Shown one piece after another: positions 1 to 7,317 of a stretch of DNA of 23,794 nt; position 1 is the first letter of the stretch; every line of letters starts with the position of its first letter. The translations under genes and the position numbers were made by a program. The stretch is from an uncultured Collinsella sp. Lineage in GTDB: Bacteria; Actinomycetota; Coriobacteriia; Coriobacteriales; Coriobacteriaceae. The notes below the pieces were generated by a model that was given only the letters and a program-made list of their open reading frames with translations, searched no databases and was not told the DNA's origin. The stretch lies in the NCBI GenBank assembly GCA_900547765.1, contig URIA01000035.1:1-23794 (forward strand), read 5' to 3'.

Positions 1-164
1 TCGGCGGCCCCTCGGGGCTTGCCCGTATCGTAGGCAATGCGCCGAATGCTCGCCATCGAAATTTATCGGTGGCCCACTTCAGACTGTAATGGGGCGGACA
101 CCAGCCACGGTGCCCGCCCCCCCCTGTATTTGATATGCTCGGTATGATTATCCCTCACAAACAA
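1..164. other. Window edge, no gene identified; GC-rich hairpin
   Basis: I find no supportable gene here. Short open frames cross the segment on both strands but none has a start with a ribosome binding site or a recognisable product. Positions 91-97 (GGGGCGG) pair with 114-120 (CCGCCCC), and an inner CACC (99-102) pairs with GGTG (109-112). This gives a compact GC-rich hairpin downstream of the minus-strand ABC operon. No T-run follows it on the minus strand, so calling it the operon's terminator would be a guess. Confidence 0.35.
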
Positions 165-983
165 TCAGAGAAATCTCGACCGCAATCGGTCGACAGTAAA
201 GCAAATGATAAAAACGCTTGCTACGTTTATGAGGCAGTCAATTAAAATCGAGATGCATTGACCATTCCCCAACGGGGTCACGCCGCAAATCCACATGAGC
301 ATCGAGGCTGGAAGCGGAAGCATGGAATTGGCCCCGATCTGTATGTAGATCGCTACGACGTTGACAAGCAACAGCATGCCAATCGGACCGAAGCCGGACC
401 CAAAATAGGAAACAACGATTACGCAAGAAACCACGTATGCAAGGCAGGCAGCGGCAGCAAGAACAAGTCGATAGCAAAATACATGCAGGTTGAAATACTG
501 CTGAGCATCCGAAACGATTGCGCAGTTAAGACAGTACAAAACGAAACTCGACAGGACAAACGCGCCCAAAAGGGCAAAAGAAGATAGCACCACTCGCGCA
601 ACGATAGCGCACACACGCTTCCCTCCCCGAGCCTCCGACAACCCCCACGGTTCCTCGACAAAGCCCGAACTGACAAAGCGCGGCACAATGCAAGCCGCGA
701 TGAACGGAAAGAACAATGCATGGGCCAACGGGGCTACGTTGAACAGCAGACCGCGAAAAACCTCTGCATTGCCAAATAGAAGGACATCCTCCGCCGATAG
801 CCGAAGCGTCGGGTCTGGGAAAAAACCCAAGAAACTGTTCTCACGGAGGCTACAGAACCACATCGGGAAAGAATTAAGCTGCAATATCACCATGTACGCA
901 TAAATTACCAGGATTAAGGCGTACGCCCATTTGCTCACATGCTTCAATTCTGACTGGAGAAGTCTTTTAATCTGACGAGCCAT
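165..983 (-). CDS. ABC-2-type transporter permease subunit (second permease)
   Basis: This is a hydrophobic protein of about 272 residues with roughly six predicted membrane segments: one at residues 20-40 after a short basic N-terminus, others between 80 and 240, and one near the C-terminus. It is the last gene of a three-gene minus-strand operon with an ABC ATPase and another permease, so the likely role is half of the membrane channel of a BcrA-type exporter. I chose the ATG at 983 because a G-rich run (GGGGGTG) sits just upstream; a GTG at 992 is the alternative. The start overlaps the end of the upstream permease by 17 bases, which suggests translational coupling. The substrate is unknown. 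Such small ABC-2 exporters often handle antimicrobial peptides or lantibiotics, but nothing here fixes the substrate. Base composition is more AT-rich than most of the window. Confidence 0.72.
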   Translation of the reverse strand: MARQIKRLLQSELKHVSKWAYALILVIYAYMVILQLNSFPMWFCSLRENSFLGFFPDPTLRLSAEDVLLFGNAEVFRGLLFNVAPLAHALFFPFIAACIVPRFVSSGFVEEPWGLSEARGGKRVCAIVARVVLSSFALLGAFVLSSFVLYCLNCAIVSDAQQYFNLHVFCYRLVLAAAACLAYVVSCVIVVSYFGSGFGPIGMLLLVNVVAIYIQIGANSMLPLPASMLMWICGVTPLGNGQCISILIDCLINVASVFIICFTVDRLRSRFL

Positions 984-1791
984 TGAGCACACCCCCAGCG
1001 CGAAAGCTCAAGAGAGCGTAAATCAATACCGATAGACAGCTGGCTGCCACGCCATATCCCAGAAGCGTCAGCTGCCCCATATCGCTATACCCAAGGGCAC
1101 ATCCGACTCCAAGGTACGGCCCCGGAAGGAAGAAGATCCATCGCAAGGATGGTATAGGTGCCTGAAGGAAGGCTCCGTAGAGCGTCAAGCTCATGACAAA
1201 TCCGACTATCACCACGGCCCCACTCAATACAGCGCTGCCCGTTATCCGATAGATGGTCACCGTCTCCAGCGCAACCGATATCACCAATACGGCGTTGACT
1301 ATCATTGCAGGCAAAAATACAGTTAGTATGTTGTGCGAGTAGTTATGCCCTCCACGTATTATGGCTATTGCAAAAAGAAGAAGGCAAAGCGCGCTATACG
1401 CTGCGCCAATTATTAAAGCAGACGAAAATGCATGGGCTAGAGCCCCATAAAAGCGGTTGAGACCTCTTGCCGAAGAAATTCGGTGCCCCTCTTTATAGCC
1501 ATGCTCCTGTAAAAGCACCAAACAAACGATGAATGGAACGAACAGGGATGTACCGGCAAAAGCGCTGCGCGCAAGGGACTCATCAGGCGCAGAAGGATCG
1601 ATTGCATTCCAGAGGAAACCAATATCCTCCCCACAAACGCCATAGCCAAAGGCGAGCAACGTTGTTCCGTTTTTTAGAAAGATGCCGAAGAGAAGGCCGA
1701 ACGCCAGCATAAGCGCAAGACCAAACTTCGCCGGAAATATCCTGTGCAAACGCATCATATCTGCCTTTATGGGATGGATCGCCCGCTTCAT
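967..1791 (-). CDS. ABC-2-type transporter permease subunit (first permease)
   Basis: This protein of 274 residues has a short basic N-terminus, a first membrane helix at about residues 24-42, an extracellular loop, and five further hydrophobic segments. That is the usual layout of ABC-2 or BcrB-like permeases. Its ATG overlaps the stop codon of the ATPase gene by four bases (ATGA), typical of tightly coupled ABC operons. It most likely pairs with the following permease to form a heterodimeric channel driven by the upstream ATPase. Sequence alone does not reveal the substrate. Methionines at residues 12-13 are possible alternative starts, but the ATGA overlap favours the longer form. Confidence 0.72.
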   Translation of the reverse strand: MKRAIHPIKADMMRLHRIFPAKFGLALMLAFGLLFGIFLKNGTTLLAFGYGVCGEDIGFLWNAIDPSAPDESLARSAFAGTSLFVPFIVCLVLLQEHGYKEGHRISSARGLNRFYGALAHAFSSALIIGAAYSALCLLLFAIAIIRGGHNYSHNILTVFLPAMIVNAVLVISVALETVTIYRITGSAVLSGAVVIVGFVMSLTLYGAFLQAPIPSLRWIFFLPGPYLGVGCALGYSDMGQLTLLGYGVAASCLSVLIYALLSFRAGGVLNGSSD

Positions 1792-2549
1792 AGCGAGACC
1801 GCCTTCATCAAGCGCCTGTAATACTCTTTTAGGGACGACGCCTCATCCCTTATGACATCCATCGATTCCTTTTTCAGCAGTTCACCGTCATGAATAAACA
1901 CGCAACTTGTTGCAACCGATGCCAACTCATCCAAATCATGACTAGAGATGAGCATGGTCTTACCCTGCTCTCGATTCAATCGACCGATAAGGGCCCATAT
2001 ACTCTCGATGCCCAACGGATCCAATCCATTTGCCGGCTCATCGAAAATTAGTACGTCGGTGTCGCCCAATAAAGCCGTAGCTATATCCAGTCGCCGTTTC
2101 ATTCCCAGAGAAAAACTGCTCACGCTCTTTTTCTCATCGACGTCCAGCCCGACCAGGCCCAAGACGCGAGGAACCTCACGTTTCTCATCGAGCCCCCATT
2201 CCGCACATCGGATCCGAAGATTCTCAGCCGCACTGAGGGATTGGTATGCTCCGCAGGAATCTGGCACATAGCCGACACGCGTCCGCATCAAGCTCAGCTC
2301 TTTTTTCGACTTGCCTCCAAAGAGCTCCACGCTCCCCGACGATGGCTCACAGAGGCCCAGCACTATTTTAATAAGCGTGCTTTTGCCCGCCCCGTTTGCA
2401 CCAACAAGGGCGCAAAGCTCAGACTGATCCACCTCGAAGGAAACGTCATGCAAAACGCGCCGTTTCCCGTAGCGCTTTGACACCCTTGATAGCCTTATCG
2501 TTGCGGTGTTCATTGGCCTCCCGTTCCGCTTGATAGTAAAACCGCTCAT
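1788..2549 (-). CDS. ABC transporter ATP-binding protein, BcrA/drug-resistance type
   Basis: The 253-residue protein is an ABC ATPase that would power the two downstream permeases. Visible motifs are Walker A (GANGAGKST, about residues 50-58), a signature of the form SFSLGMKRR (145-153), Walker B ending in FDEP (169-172) with the catalytic Glu at 171, the D-loop GLDP, and the switch His in SSHD (204). The FSLGMKRR signature and the YVPD stretch in the Q-loop region are typical of the BcrA/NatA exporter family rather than importers. The start at 2549 is preceded by AAGGA at good spacing. An in-frame ATG at 2513 sits only three bases behind a GGAGG, so I prefer 2549. The gene has its own promoter with a TTGACA box and follows a terminator, so it begins a transcription unit. 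Confidence 0.9.
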   Translation of the reverse strand: MSGFTIKRNGRPMNTATIRLSRVSKRYGKRRVLHDVSFEVDQSELCALVGANGAGKSTLIKIVLGLCEPSSGSVELFGGKSKKELSLMRTRVGYVPDSCGAYQSLSAAENLRIRCAEWGLDEKREVPRVLGLVGLDVDEKKSVSSFSLGMKRRLDIATALLGDTDVLIFDEPANGLDPLGIESIWALIGRLNREQGKTMLISSHDLDELASVATSCVFIHDGELLKKESMDVIRDEASSLKEYYRRLMKAVSL

Positions 2550-2584
2550 ATCGTTCCTTCTTTACTTTATCGTTTTCCATAGTT

Positions 2585-2616
2585 GTTATTGTTTTTCGAT
2601 AACTCATATTTGTCAA
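2585..2616 (-). promoter_or_regulatory. Promoter of the ABC operon with an overlapping operator-like inverted repeat
   Basis: On the minus strand a perfect TTGACA (2616-2611) is followed after 17 bases by AACAAT (2593-2588), which matches four of the six positions of a -10 box. An inverted repeat GTTAT-N9-ATAAC (2585-2603) covers the -10 box and part of the spacer, which is where a repressor would bind. Small BcrA-type operons are commonly controlled by a local GntR or HTH repressor. The nearest regulator is the small HTH gene at 2694-3023, but linking it to this site is inference. Confidence 0.55.
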
Positions 2617-2621
2617 GATAA

Positions 2622-2653
2622 TCTAAAAGAAAGAACCCGTGTTAGACACGGGT
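2622..2653 (-). terminator. Intrinsic terminator of the DUF2975-HTH operon
   Basis: A perfect 8-bp stem, ACCCGTGT (2635-2642) with ACACGGGT (2646-2653), closes a three-base loop. On the minus strand it is followed by a T-rich run (TTCTTTCTTTT). It lies about 40 bases after the stop of the HTH gene and just before the ABC operon promoter, so it separates the two minus-strand units. Confidence 0.8.
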
Positions 2654-2693
2654 CCCTTCACGCTGATATTTCGTTTTAGTTGTTCGCCTTAAG

Positions 2694-3023
2694 CTACTCG
2701 TCGCTCAAATCGACAGCAAAGACTGATGTCGGAAGCGACGCCTCATTGCCTCCGCCGTCCCGCATCTGCCTCACAACGTTTTTTGCACGCTCAACAATAA
2801 GCTCCTCAAGCTCTTTCTCACTCACGCGCTGAATAATGTCTCCCGGTTGACAATCAAGCTCATCACAGATATCGAGGAGCGTCTTTAGGCGAATAGCTTT
2901 TATCTTTCCGTTTCTAAGCTTTGAAATATTAGCCGGAGTATGCCCCGTCGCCCGAATCAGATCAGCACTGGTCTTTCCGGTCTTAAGCAGCTGCGTCTCA
3001 AGCTCGATGATGAGATAGCTCAT
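2694..3023 (-). CDS. Small Cro/CI-type HTH transcriptional regulator
   Basis: This 109-residue protein has an N-terminal helix-turn-helix of the Cro/CI (XRE) type over roughly residues 8-65. The recognition part reads TPANISKLRNG, followed by LLDICDELDCQPGDI, the phrase typical of the short YozG-like HTH family. The C-terminal 40 residues are charged and then low-complexity, with no recognised domain. Its ATG follows the stop of the DUF2975 gene by eight bases, and a strong GGAGG overlaps that stop codon, so the two are translationally linked. Pairs of a DUF2975 membrane protein and this HTH type are common in Firmicutes and Coriobacteriia. The regulator probably controls its own operon, possibly responding to the membrane partner, but its signal is unknown. 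Confidence 0.85.
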   Translation of the reverse strand: MSYLIIELETQLLKTGKTSADLIRATGHTPANISKLRNGKIKAIRLKTLLDICDELDCQPGDIIQRVSEKELEELIVERAKNVVRQMRDGGGNEASLPTSVFAVDLSDE

Positions 3024-3031
3024 GTTTCCTC

Positions 3032-3592
3032 CTACACAAGCTCGTCAGACTGCTCTTGGAGCAGCGAGGCATAACTCCAGATCGCCGAGATAAACAAACA
3101 GACAACCGCGCCGATAAGCGACCCCGCATCAAAGGCAATGCCTTGGCAAATCTCAATAACGAAGGAATGAGGCACGATGTAAAGCTCCAGTCCGCCAATG
3201 GTGAGATTGACCGATCCATAGGCACCAACAAGCGAAACCGCGGCGTTAACAGCAAAGGCAAGCGCGAGAACACGGATAAGCCGTACATGCGTCTTGGTAA
3301 AGGGCGAGACGTCCCGAGAGATGTTACGGCTGATCCCGCACAAAACGACAAGCGAAATACCCACGACGAATGCCAGGCACAGTCCGCTTGGGATAACGAT
3401 GCACCCGCCATTGAGAAGCGTCACGACACCGAAAGAATCGACAGAAGCAACGTTTGTAACTGCATACCAGATCACGTAAACAACCAACGCGGCAAAAGCG
3501 ACGAGCATCCCTGCAAAAACGGCTGCCATGCAAAAACCGAGCTTCCTGATATTTTCGCCCGCCTTGGCCATACGCTGAACGCTGTTGGACAT
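3032..3592 (-). CDS. DUF2975 family membrane protein
   Basis: The protein has about 186 residues and four predicted membrane segments (approximately 20-44, 66-88, 106-126 and 154-178). The motif SPFTKTHVRLIRVLA between segments two and three, and a C-terminal tail LLQEQSDELV, are typical of the DUF2975 family. I chose the ATG at 3592 rather than one 33 codons upstream because the extra N-terminus (rich in Cys and Asn) is not protein-like and a GAGGGTGAG purine run lies just before 3592. It is the first gene of an operon with a small HTH regulator, the usual DUF2975 arrangement. The molecular function is not established; a membrane sensor or modulator for the HTH partner is a reasonable inference. 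Confidence 0.8.
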   Translation of the reverse strand: MSNSVQRMAKAGENIRKLGFCMAAVFAGMLVAFAALVVYVIWYAVTNVASVDSFGVVTLLNGGCIVIPSGLCLAFVVGISLVVLCGISRNISRDVSPFTKTHVRLIRVLALAFAVNAAVSLVGAYGSVNLTIGGLELYIVPHSFVIEICQGIAFDAGSLIGAVVCLFISAIWSYASLLQEQSDELV

Positions 3593-3612
3593 ACACTCAC
3601 CCTCATCGACTC

Positions 3613-3646
3613 TATCGTTATTCGAACAGTTTATCGAACAACGATA
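3613..3646. promoter_or_regulatory. Operator-like inverted and direct repeats upstream of the DUF2975-HTH operon
   Basis: TATCGTT (3613-3619) and AACGATA (3640-3646) form a perfect 7-bp inverted repeat. Inside it, TCGAAC occurs twice in direct orientation (3622-3627 and 3634-3639), 12 bases apart. The block lies 20-55 bases upstream of the DUF2975 start, where an autorepressor of the Cro/CI type would be expected to bind. No convincing -35/-10 pair was assigned. Confidence 0.4.
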
Positions 3647-3733
3647 TGGATTGCATGCGGAAAGCCCCGCCAGTACGCATAGGCCATTCACTAATCAGAA
3701 GGGGCGAGCGTGGATTTTGGACACGTATCGAAC

Positions 3734-3797
3734 GAGAGTGGATAATCTCCCACTTTGAGGCCGCCACCGGGCCTAAAACGGGAGATTATCCACTCTC
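3734..3797. repeat. Perfect 18-bp-arm palindrome after the Hpt gene
   Basis: The arms GAGAGTGGATAATCTCCC (3734-3751) and its exact reverse complement (3780-3797) enclose 28 bases that themselves contain AGGCC and GGCCT. It begins 24 bases beyond the Hpt stop codon. It could end that transcript or shield its 3' end, but there is no T-run on the minus strand. The arm resembles the AGTTGCGGTG palindromes elsewhere in the window (GTGGA followed by a TCC block), so it may be a divergent member of that group. Confidence 0.75.
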
Positions 3798-3821
3798 ATA
3801 GTCATCAAGGCTCACAGCCTC

Positions 3822-4178
3822 TTACTCGGCTGCCTCGCGCAGAGCCGACATCGTAGCCGCATATTGCCGCTGCAACGCATGCATCCCCTCGCGGGCGCCG
3901 TCAACGGCATCGGCGCCGCGCAGCGCTTCGGTTACCACGACCGCCGGCTCGTACAGATTATCGAATCCCAGGTTCTGGCTCACACCCTTGAGCGTGTGCG
4001 CTGCCATAAACGCACCTTCGGCGTCTCCTGCCGCCATGGCGGCCTCCAGCTTGTCCATGCTCTCGTCATCCAAAAACTTGAGGGCAAAGCGGGCAAGCAT
4101 TTCCCCACCCATCAGCCGAGCGCACGCGTCGTCATAATTAGCGCCGATCTTCTCATACGCCTCACGCATGGAAATCAT
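3822..4178 (-). CDS. Stand-alone Hpt (histidine phosphotransfer) protein
   Basis: This is a 118-residue helical protein with the Hpt signature AAHTLKGVSQNLGF; the phospho-accepting histidine is His61. Its size and the placement of the motif fit a single four-helix Hpt domain with nothing added. Such proteins shuttle phosphoryl groups between the receiver domain of a hybrid kinase and another receiver. It lies 24 bases downstream of the gene for a protein with a receiver domain, and both are on the minus strand, so they form an operon; that receiver is the natural partner. No histidine kinase is present in the window, so the upstream kinase must be encoded elsewhere. AAAGGAG lies ten bases before the ATG at 4178; a second ATG three codons in is possible. 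Confidence 0.88.
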   Translation of the reverse strand: MISMREAYEKIGANYDDACARLMGGEMLARFALKFLDDESMDKLEAAMAAGDAEGAFMAAHTLKGVSQNLGFDNLYEPAVVVTEALRGADAVDGAREGMHALQRQYAATMSALREAAE

Positions 4179-4202
4179 GGATTAAAAACTCCTTTGGTCA
4201 AA

Positions 4203-6083
4203 CTAAATCGTGGGAAACGCGACGACGTCGGCGGGGCGTGCCAACGTCTCGGCAATTTGGTCTTGCACCTCGAGCAGGCAATCGAGCAGCAGCGGGTTAA
4301 AGGTGCCGCACTTACCGTCCAGGATCATCTGGATCGCCTCCTCGTGCGGGATAGCGTCCTTGTATACGCGCACGCTCGTCAGTGCATCGTACACGTCAGC
4401 CACCGAAACCACCTGCGCGGCGATGGGAATTTCGTCGCCCTTAAGGCCATCGGGATAACCCTTGCCGTCCCAGCGCTCGTGATGCCAACGCGCAATCTGG
4501 TACGCATATTCCATAAGCGCATTGCCGGCGTGATGGCTGCCCAGCTCGAGCAGCATGTTGGCGCCAATCGTGGTATGCGTCTTCATAATCTCGAATTCCT
4601 CGGGCGTGAGGCGCCCGGGCTTGTTGAGGATCGCATCGTCAATCGACATCTTGCCGATATCGTGCAGCGCCGAAGCCAGGGCGATCGTGGAGCGTTCCTC
4701 ATTGTCGAGGAAGATCGTGCCGCTACGCTGGACCAGATAGCCAAGCAGCAGCTCGGTCAGCTTTTCGATGTTCGTAACGTGCCTACCGCTCTCGCCGTTG
4801 CAAAGCTCCATGACGCCGGCCATGATGTCGATGAGCATGCGACTGTTCTTGACGCGCTCGTTGTACTGTTGGGACAGCAGGTTCGTCAGGCGGCGCTGTT
4901 TGGCGTACAGGCGGATGGTGTTGCTTACGCGGCGGCGCACGACACGGGAGTCAAACGGGCGGTTGATATAGTCCGAGGCGCCCAGCTCGTACGCGCGCAG
5001 AACCGTATCATCGGAATCTTCGCTCGAAATCATGATGACAGGCAGATTATCGATACCCGATCGGCGCGACAGATCGGCCAGCACCTCAAAGCCGCTTATG
5101 CCCGGCATCACAATGTCCAACAGCACGAGCGACAACTCATCGCCATAGCGGTCGACCATGTCGAGCGCCGCACGACCGTTATCGGCCTCGAGGATGCAAT
5201 GCTCGTCCTTGAGCATCTCGCTGAGAATGGCTCGGTTCATCTCGGAGTCATCGGCGATAAGCACCAAAGGCTTTTCGCTTTGGAAGGCCTCGATGGAATC
5301 GGCATCGGTCACGACCGTACCGGCTTTTGCCTTAGCGCGGCTCAGTAACTGAGCAGCGCGGCCAACGCCCTCATCGACCGTCTCGCCATGAATGCGAACG
5401 CCACCAACACATGCCGTCAAGCTCACGTACTCATGGCCCGGAATAATCGTGGAATGAACGGCATCGGACACCTGATGCAGGCGACGGGTGAAGTCATCGG
5501 AGGGAATATTGGGCATGACAACCACAAACTTGTCGCAGCCATAGCGCGCAAGCTCGTCAGTCGAACGAATTCCGCTGCGTATGGCTGTCGCCACAGCACC
5601 GAGCGCAAGGTCGCCGGCATGACGGCCACACGTATCGTTGAAGGCCCTAAAATCATCAACGTCGATCATCGCAACGCCGGCATTCATGCGGGCGCTGCGA
5701 AGCTTTTCCTCGTAATATCGGCGATTGCGCACGCTCGTCAGCACGTCGGTGTAGACAAGGTCCTCTTCCGCGGCCTCTTGCTCATCAATCGGACGCACCA
5801 TCAGCAAGACGTGAGGCTCGCCCTCGACCTTCAGAGGGCGTAGACGGGCGCGGTACTCAGTGCCATCATTGAGCAGTTGCTCCGACACCTCATCGGAGTC
5901 TGCCAAAGCCTCAAGACTCGACTGACGCAGACAAGGGCAGCGATCGCCGGCGAGCAAGCAGTTAGGCTCGCTCTTAATCTGATCGGCCGACAGCAAACGC
6001 ACCACGGGGTAGGTCTTCGCGACACGGGCGACCTCAGCGGCAGCCTCCTCGTCGGTTAGATTGACCTCGTGATTATTGAGCAT
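4203..6083 (-). CDS. Degenerate GGDEF - receiver - HD-GYP protein (probable c-di-GMP phosphodiesterase)
   Basis: The 626-residue protein has four parts. Residues 1-105 form an uncharacterised N-terminal region. A GGDEF domain (about 105-262) carries the signature YGCDKF (181-186) in place of GGDEF but keeps the RxxD inhibitory-site motif (173-176). A receiver domain (about 272-392) has acidic residues Asp278/279, phospho-acceptor Asp323 and NRPF where KPF is usual. An HD-GYP domain (about 412-615) has HDIG (474-477) and HHERWDGKGYP (534-544). The expected activity is hydrolysis of cyclic di-GMP, switched by phosphorylation. The GGDEF half is probably not a cyclase and may bind c-di-GMP. It is cytoplasmic, with no membrane segment. 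A promoter lies at 6108-6136 and the Hpt gene follows. The domain calls are firm; the direction of control is inferred. Confidence 0.92.
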   Translation of the reverse strand: MLNNHEVNLTDEEAAAEVARVAKTYPVVRLLSADQIKSEPNCLLAGDRCPCLRQSSLEALADSDEVSEQLLNDGTEYRARLRPLKVEGEPHVLLMVRPIDEQEAAEEDLVYTDVLTSVRNRRYYEEKLRSARMNAGVAMIDVDDFRAFNDTCGRHAGDLALGAVATAIRSGIRSTDELARYGCDKFVVVMPNIPSDDFTRRLHQVSDAVHSTIIPGHEYVSLTACVGGVRIHGETVDEGVGRAAQLLSRAKAKAGTVVTDADSIEAFQSEKPLVLIADDSEMNRAILSEMLKDEHCILEADNGRAALDMVDRYGDELSLVLLDIVMPGISGFEVLADLSRRSGIDNLPVIMISSEDSDDTVLRAYELGASDYINRPFDSRVVRRRVSNTIRLYAKQRRLTNLLSQQYNERVKNSRMLIDIMAGVMELCNGESGRHVTNIEKLTELLLGYLVQRSGTIFLDNEERSTIALASALHDIGKMSIDDAILNKPGRLTPEEFEIMKTHTTIGANMLLELGSHHAGNALMEYAYQIARWHHERWDGKGYPDGLKGDEIPIAAQVVSVADVYDALTSVRVYKDAIPHEEAIQMILDGKCGTFNPLLLDCLLEVQDQIAETLARPADVVAFPTI

Positions 6084-6107
6084 ATGGGGCCCTTTCGATA
6101 GTTTCGC

Positions 6108-6136
6108 ATGGTAGCGGTGGGTTCCAAATGCTACAA
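6108..6136 (-). promoter_or_regulatory. Candidate promoter of the HD-GYP/Hpt operon
   Basis: On the minus strand TTGTAG (6136-6131) and TACCAT (6113-6108) are separated by exactly 17 bases. They would give a transcript starting about 18 bases before the ATG at 6083, which carries AAAGGG as its binding site. Matches to the consensus boxes are four of six each, so this is a reasonable but unproven assignment. Confidence 0.4.
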
Positions 6137-6294
6137 GGGTAACACCTTGTCGATGCAGGTAAGTACGTGAATGCTGTTACATTTTTATGAGTTGGCAGGC
6201 GGCGCGATTGAAGTCGCAGACGTGAGGTTTTGAGCACATTTGTTAACACGGCCGAAACGTTTGCGGGTGAAGCCTGCTTTAGCCATTGCGAGTG

Positions 6295-7092
6295 TTAGAG
6301 CCCCAGGATGCCACGGACAGCCCGGGCAGCCGCTGCCGGGCGATCGCGCAGACCGTTATGCGCGCCCGGGATCGTCACGAGAAGACAATCGAGATATTCG
6401 GCAGCCGCTCGCGTACCAGCCTCACGGGGCGTGCCAATCGAGAGCTCGCCCAGGAGCACGGCGGCCACCGTTTTTGACGCGCGAACGCTATCCCAATCGG
6501 GAACGCAGGTCATAGTAATCCCGTATTCGTTTGCCATGAAACTGCGGCCGTTGCGCAGGGCATGCTTGGCTTCTGCTTCGGTCGTTCCAGGAGCCTCGGG
6601 GTCCAAGTCGCCGAGGGCTCCCAAGAAAAGCCGGAGCGCCCTTGAAACCTTCCCAGCCGCAATCATATCGAGCAAAACCGGAGCTGCGCCCATGCCGACG
6701 CCTTCGGCCGACACAGCCGGCTCATGCAGAATCACACGGGCGACGAGGTGGGGCTCGGTACGAAGAAGCTCCAACGCCACCAACGTACCGGCGCTGTGCG
6801 CAAGCACATTTGTCGGAGCGCTAACGTGTTCGATCACGGCTTGCAGGTCGGCGGCCTGAGCGGCAAGATCATAGCTGCCGTCTGCCGCATCGCTGCTGCC
6901 ACCACAGCCGCGGCGGTCGTAGGCAATTACGCGGTAGTTGCGACTGAGCTCACAAGCGATGCTGTCGAAAAATGTGCCGTCGACACAAGCGCCGTGCACG
7001 CACACCAAGGCAGGAGTATCAGGCGACACATCCGGGCCGGCATATTCGCGACAGGCAATCGTGGTGCCCGCATTCTCGACCGTAAAATCCAT
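6295..7092 (-). CDS. Alpha/beta-fold hydrolase
   Basis: This 265-residue protein has the single-domain alpha/beta hydrolase layout: the oxyanion-hole stretch VCVHGA (residues 31-36), the strand and turn YDRRGCGGSS (58-67), the nucleophile elbow LAHSAGT with Ser100, and the late histidine in PGAHNGLRD (His245). The elbow reads AHSAG, so Ala replaces the first Gly of the usual GxSxG, a tolerated variant. There is no signal peptide or membrane segment, so it is cytoplasmic. The substrate cannot be deduced; the family includes esterases, haloperoxidase-like enzymes and lactonases. It is transcribed alone and divergently from the radical SAM gene. GGGGGT lies before the ATG at 7092. Confidence 0.85.
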   Translation of the reverse strand: MDFTVENAGTTIACREYAGPDVSPDTPALVCVHGACVDGTFFDSIACELSRNYRVIAYDRRGCGGSSDAADGSYDLAAQAADLQAVIEHVSAPTNVLAHSAGTLVALELLRTEPHLVARVILHEPAVSAEGVGMGAAPVLLDMIAAGKVSRALRLFLGALGDLDPEAPGTTEAEAKHALRNGRSFMANEYGITMTCVPDWDSVRASKTVAAVLLGELSIGTPREAGTRAAAEYLDCLLVTIPGAHNGLRDRPAAAARAVRGILGL

Positions 7093-7317
7093 GTTGTACC
7101 CCCGTCATCAATGCTCATCCAGTTGCACGTCAGTGCGGTTGGATGGACCCGCATTGCCTTACGCCTTGTTAACAGATTAACTGTACCCGACCCGAGGCTT
7201 TTCATGGCACGGCATCATGAGCGACGTGAAAAAACGAAACTTGTAAAGCAAGAGCCCGCACCTTGCTTTGGAGCCGATGCTATGCTTAGGCACAATTGTC
7301 TTGAGGAGCATATGCCT

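Noticed and set aside
3864..5348. A 494-codon open frame on the plus strand
   Set aside because: It runs antisense to the HD-GYP and Hpt genes, whose domains and catalytic motifs are clear. It contains no recognisable protein pattern and reflects the high-GC codon bias.
7180..7311. An N-terminal extension of the radical SAM protein
   Set aside because: The frame is open, but the sequence is not protein-like, and AGGAG at 7304-7308 places the start at 7318 or 7312.
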